This document shows positions 60,737 through 64,000 of a DNA stretch of 64,000 bases, one piece after another. A model generated the notes under the pieces. The model worked only from the letters and a program-made list of their open reading frames with translations, did no database searches and had not been told where the DNA came from. The stretch is from Gordonia malaquae NBRC 108250. GTDB lineage: Bacteria; Actinomycetota; Actinomycetes; Mycobacteriales; Mycobacteriaceae. The DNA is taken from contig NZ_BAOP01000002.1 of assembly GCF_000344135.1 (NCBI RefSeq), positions 62,001-126,000 of the forward strand. The letters are read 5' to 3'. How positions within the stretch are numbered: the first letter of the stretch is position 1; every line of letters starts with the position of its first letter. Position numbers and translations under genes: made by a program.

Positions 60737-61075
60737 TCACCAGACGTCGAGCGTGGTGTAGCCGTCCTGCAAAGCTCGAGCGAGCAGATGCGCCTTGGTC
60801 GGTGCCGGGCGGGACACCGCAGAGTACTTCGTACGGATTCTGGAGATGTGTGTGCTCACCGTCGACGCCGAGATGAACAGGTGAGCGGCTGCGTCCTCCT
60901 TCGACTCGGCAGCGAGCCAGGCGAGGAGAACTTCCACCTCGCGGGTCGACAGCGCGGGACGGACCAGCGGCCCGCCCACCACGGTGAGCGTCGGTGCGCT
61001 CTCGACGACTTCTCTCAACGTCGGTGCCGAAACCGTGTCCGCATCGATGAACGGATCAATTTCTGCAACAGTCAC
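60737..61075 (-). CDS. LuxR-type DNA-binding protein lacking a receiver domain
   Basis: The 112-residue protein starts at GTG with AGGGAGG six bases upstream. Residues 1-45 are not a receiver domain: too short and without the Asp pocket. A LuxR/NarL helix-turn-helix (LSTREVEVLLAWLAAESKEDAAAHLFISASTVSTHISRIRTKYS) follows. It is the first gene of the LuxR-kinase-partner operon, so it is presumably the output of that kinase by a route other than standard phosphorylation, or it needs another receiver protein. Confidence 0.8.
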   Translation of the reverse strand: MTVAEIDPFIDADTVSAPTLREVVESAPTLTVVGGPLVRPALSTREVEVLLAWLAAESKEDAAAHLFISASTVSTHISRIRTKYSAVSRPAPTKAHLLARALQDGYTTLDVW

Positions 61076-61245
61076 CGGTGACCTCCCTGCTAACTCCCCG
61101 ACGAATGATGATCGACCCGGACGAACCTCTTCCAGGCTTGTCGTCAACCGTACGAACACACGACACGTCCCGGTAGACCCAGAACTGGGGACACCGAAAG
61201 GTGGGTCGCCAGACATCGGGGCCTGCGCGCACTAGTGTGTGCGGC

Positions 61246-61701
61246 ATGCCTTCGTTCTCGAACTCCCGATCCATCGTGATTCCTGCTCCCGCCGAGACCG
61301 TTCACCCGCTGATCAACGACTTCCGCGAGTGGCAGCAGTGGTCGCCGTGGGAGGGCCTCGACCCCGCACTGCGCCGCACCTACTCGGGGCCCGAGTCGGG
61401 GGTCGGGGCGACCTACGAGTGGGCGGGCAACTCGAAGGCGGGTGCGGGCACGATGACGATCGTGTCGTCGGACGCCACGCGCATCGTGGTGGATCTGCTG
61501 TTCACTGCTCCGTTCGCGGCCAAGAACGTCGCGACCTTCGAGCTCACTCCCGAAGGGGACGGCACCCGCGTCACGTGGACGATGTCCGGCTCGCGGAACC
61601 TGCTCATGTCGATCGGCGGGATGCTGTATTTCGACAAGGCCATCGGCAAGGACTTCCAGCGCGGACTCGAGGCCCTCAAGCAGGCCGCCGGGCAGCGCTG
61701 A
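61246..61701 (+). CDS. SRPBCC-family protein (polyketide cyclase/START-like)
   Basis: The 151-residue protein begins MPSFSNSRSIVIPAPAETVHPLINDFREW and has WSPWEGLDPALRR and a GDGTRVTWTMSG strand. This is the helix-grip fold of SRPBCC ligand-binding proteins. It lies between two kinase cassettes, on the other strand. Its 3' end overlaps the paralogue 2 gene by 26 bases. The ligand is unknown. Confidence 0.85.
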   Translation: MPSFSNSRSIVIPAPAETVHPLINDFREWQQWSPWEGLDPALRRTYSGPESGVGATYEWAGNSKAGAGTMTIVSSDATRIVVDLLFTAPFAAKNVATFELTPEGDGTRVTWTMSGSRNLLMSIGGMLYFDKAIGKDFQRGLEALKQAAGQR

Positions 61702-62755
61702 CGACGTCTCCCGACGCGTCGACGGCGAACCTCTCCACTCGATCGCCTGTCGCGACCACCACGGTTGCGAAGTCCTGCCGCCCGGGCGGGAGGATCCGTG
61801 CGGTGACCTCCGCGCCTGGTTCGGCGCCGGCCAGGACTCCGATGAGCAACCGCCGGACGGCGCCTGCTGCGGCGTCGATCTCCCGGCGGTCGACACCGCC
61901 GTCGTCGAGCAGAAGGACCCGGACGTCCTTCGACCTCGCGGACCAGACCGCGTCAGCGGTCGTGGAGTCGTCGAACGTGGGTGCTCGGATGAGATCGCGA
62001 AGCTGAGCTTCGACGAGCAGACAGCGACGCAACGTCTCCTCGTCGAGCGCGCCCCCGCGTGCGATCTGGTCGAGCAGAGGCCGGGCCTGCGAGTCGAGTC
62101 GTTCGAACTGCTGCACGCGCACCGCGACCGCGGCCTCCTCTGCCGCCTTCGCCGCGCTTTCCCGCACCGTCTGCTCCCGCAAGGCGTACACGGCCCTGGC
62201 TCGTGGGCGCAGGATCGCGGCGAACACGGTCGCCATCAGCATCACCGCCAGGTTCGGCCCGATCGCCGCGACGACCGCGGGATTGGGTTCGACGTAACGA
62301 TCGAGACCGACTCCCACAGCCGCCGACAACACGTAGCCCGCCCACGCCGCGCCCATTCGGCCGCGGACCGTCGTGAACGCCGTGATGACGACTCCGCCCC
62401 CGGTCAGAACGCCGTATGCCATCGGCGGCCGCTCCACCAGTCCCGGCATCGCGATGACCACTGCGGCGGTCGGCGCGAGGACTGTCGGGATCGTCGCCCA
62501 CCACTCCATCGGATCACCCGGCGCCAAGAGCACCCCACCGACTCCCGCGAGGAGCGCCGTCATCGCCAGGAGAAACAGCGCCGGGTTCGTCACACCGCCT
62601 GCCACCAGACCGATCACGACGAACACCGTCCAGATCAGTGCTGCCACGGCGACTGCCCACCCGCGCTGCATGCCCATCAGCGTCGACGCGTCCCGCCGCG
62701 GCGCTTGTCGGATCAGCCCGTCGATCGCCGTCGAGATCGATGTGAGGTCTGTCAT
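61676..62755 (-). CDS. membrane partner of histidine kinase (paralogue 2)
   Basis: The 359-residue protein has about five to six N-terminal helices and a cytosolic domain with FERLDSQARPLLDQIARGGALDEETLRRCLLVEAQLRDLIRAPTFDD and DAVWSARSKDVRVLLLDDGG, nearly the same series as the 354-residue protein. No HATPase boxes are found. Its ATG overlaps the stop of the upstream kinase (ATGA), so they form a fixed pair. Confidence 0.75.
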   Translation of the reverse strand: MTDLTSISTAIDGLIRQAPRRDASTLMGMQRGWAVAVAALIWTVFVVIGLVAGGVTNPALFLLAMTALLAGVGGVLLAPGDPMEWWATIPTVLAPTAAVVIAMPGLVERPPMAYGVLTGGGVVITAFTTVRGRMGAAWAGYVLSAAVGVGLDRYVEPNPAVVAAIGPNLAVMLMATVFAAILRPRARAVYALREQTVRESAAKAAEEAAVAVRVQQFERLDSQARPLLDQIARGGALDEETLRRCLLVEAQLRDLIRAPTFDDSTTADAVWSARSKDVRVLLLDDGGVDRREIDAAAGAVRRLLIGVLAGAEPGAEVTARILPPGRQDFATVVVATGDRVERFAVDASGDVVSAARRPA

Positions 62756-63936
62756 GCCGCCCAGCCCATCTGCACGGTGACACCGGTTCCCGGTTCGGCA
62801 CGCAGCCGGGTCCAGGCACCGTCGACTGCTGCCACGCGGCGCCTGACGCTCACCTCGATGCCGAGGCGTTCAGGCGGCACCTTTCCGGGGTCGAAGCCGA
62901 CACCGTCGTCGGTCACCGACACGAACAGCGCGTCGACGACAGACCGGACGACGATCATTCGATCTGTGTTCGGGCCCGCGTGACGCAGGCTGTTCCGCAG
63001 CGCCTCCCCTGTCGCCTCGACGAACGCGTCGACCGCTGCCGCGGGCACTCCGGCTGTCCGAGCCCGCTCTTCCTGTTCGACGACAACCGGCACCCCGTGG
63101 TCGATGGCCGACGCGGCTCCGCGGATCCGTGCGACGGCTTCGAGTCCGCTGTACTCGGCGACCGACTGCTTCGTCTGGCCCGCGGTCGACTCCAACTCGG
63201 CAACCGCGATCCTCGCCTGTCGGCCCCGTTTGTCCTCATCGGGGGCGACGACTGTCGCGGCCAGGAGCGTTGCGATCACCTGATCGTGGATGAGTGCGTT
63301 CATCCGTTCGCGTTCGGTTGTGCGTGCGGTGGCCGCCGCGGATTCGGTGACCGCTGCGATGGCGCTCGCGCGTGTCCGGTCGAGTAGTGCTCCGGTGCGA
63401 ACGACCTGGCCTGCGGCGAGCATGAAACTCAGTGTGAACGCGATGGGGAAGACAGTCTCGATGACCACGTTCGACTCGATGACGTCCGAGCGTGCGACGT
63501 CAGTGATCACGGCCGCGATCGCCGACGACGCGGCGAGGACGACCACGGCCTCGCGTATCGGACGAACCAGGATCCATGCCATGCTGGGAAGCCCCGAGAA
63601 CGACATCAGCCACGACACGCGTTCGGCGTCGACGACGGTTCCCGACCACGCGGCGAACCAGAGCGCCGACGCCGCGAGATACCCGACGGCGCACGCCATC
63701 GCCAACGGCGCGATGAATCGTCTGAACGGTGGAACGAAACTGACCGCGAGCAAGGCCAGCCCGGGGCCGAACGCCAGGAGCAGCCCGACCGGCGTGAACC
63801 AACCTGCGGTGAGTCCAGGCGGCTGGCCGATGAGCGGCAACGACGTCAGCAGATACGCGCAGAAGCCCGCTCCGATGAAACGTGCCATCGCGACCAGGAT
63901 CCGGTCGTGTTCGCTCGCCCGTTGCGCCGCTGTCAC
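62752..63936 (-). CDS. membrane histidine kinase (cassette 2)
   Basis: The 394-residue protein has about six N-terminal helices, a phospho-acceptor region with RMNALIHDQVIATLLAAT, and a HATPase_c domain with the N box EATGEALRNSLRHAG, G1 VTDDGVGFDP and PGTGVTVQMGW at the end. It is a paralogue of the 411-residue kinase. A LuxR-type gene in the same relation as in cassette 1 would lie just outside the window. Confidence 0.84.
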   Translation of the reverse strand: MTAAQRASEHDRILVAMARFIGAGFCAYLLTSLPLIGQPPGLTAGWFTPVGLLLAFGPGLALLAVSFVPPFRRFIAPLAMACAVGYLAASALWFAAWSGTVVDAERVSWLMSFSGLPSMAWILVRPIREAVVVLAASSAIAAVITDVARSDVIESNVVIETVFPIAFTLSFMLAAGQVVRTGALLDRTRASAIAAVTESAAATARTTERERMNALIHDQVIATLLAATVVAPDEDKRGRQARIAVAELESTAGQTKQSVAEYSGLEAVARIRGAASAIDHGVPVVVEQEERARTAGVPAAAVDAFVEATGEALRNSLRHAGPNTDRMIVVRSVVDALFVSVTDDGVGFDPGKVPPERLGIEVSVRRRVAAVDGAWTRLRAEPGTGVTVQMGWAA

Positions 63937-64000
63937 GACGGCAACACTAATCCTGGTCAGGAGCCCTGATCAGGCGTGTGGACTGCGCATCGTCCGAACA

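Noticed and set aside
61246-61701. Toxin or antitoxin role for the SRPBCC protein
   Set aside because: Sequence fits the ligand-binding SRPBCC fold, and no toxin partner is present.

Overview
The window is high-GC actinobacterial chromosome, most likely from the order Mycobacteriales and closest in gene content to Gordonia and its relatives (inference; no 16S gene is present). The signs are ESX-type WXG100 proteins beside EspC-, EspL- and EspI-like proteins, a MetPS-type methionine importer, a narGHJI-narK-cupin cluster, and actinobacterial versions of the spc and alpha ribosomal operons. I recognised no tRNA, rRNA, CRISPR array, IS element or prophage.

Layout. 1-5.5 kb: an APC permease, a MetPS-like transporter, and a luciferase-like monooxygenase with its FMN reductase. 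5.5-9.9 kb: an ESX effector/chaperone cassette on the minus strand with a divergent MinD/EspI-like ATPase; no Ecc core secretion gene is in view. 9.9-15.1 kb: type II NADH dehydrogenase, LysR regulator, FadD17-like acyl-CoA synthetase with an NTF2-fold partner, TetR regulator. 15.3-30.3 kb: minus-strand ribosomal block truA-rplQ-rpoA-rpsD-rpsK-rpsM-rpmJ-infA, then map-adk-secY and rplO-rpmD-rpsE-rplR-rplF-rpsH. Between infA and map lie a QPGY-rich membrane protein, a holin-fold protein, a SIMPL protein, dtd, a GT87 mannosyltransferase and two related small anchored proteins.

30.3-56.7 kb: about 26.4 kb of non-ribosomal genes separates rpsH from rpsN-rplE-rplX-rplN (56.8-58.2 kb), so the spc operon is split in two. 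The intervening DNA holds a decayed AbiEi/DUF559 gene between two copies of a hairpin repeat, a Ser/Thr kinase with a sensor propeller, an NCS1 transporter, a Fic remnant, ureABCFD with a nickel permease but no ureG, narGHJI-narK-cupin, a TRIC channel, a TerD-AIM24 fusion, a MocR regulator divergent from an AlaT-like aminotransferase, a GT2 enzyme and a LysR regulator. The two spc halves carry near-identical promoter blocks.

58.4-64 kb: two paralogous cassettes, each a membrane histidine kinase plus a membrane partner without a kinase domain. One also has a LuxR-type regulator that lacks a receiver domain. An SRPBCC protein sits between them.

Functionally, urease with a nickel importer, nitrate reductase with a nitrate transporter, and an alanine aminotransferase make the central block a nitrogen-metabolism island. 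Many adjacent genes overlap by 1-4 bases (ATGA, GTGA, TGATG), which indicates translational coupling. Several convergent gene pairs are separated by long perfect hairpins without T-tracts.
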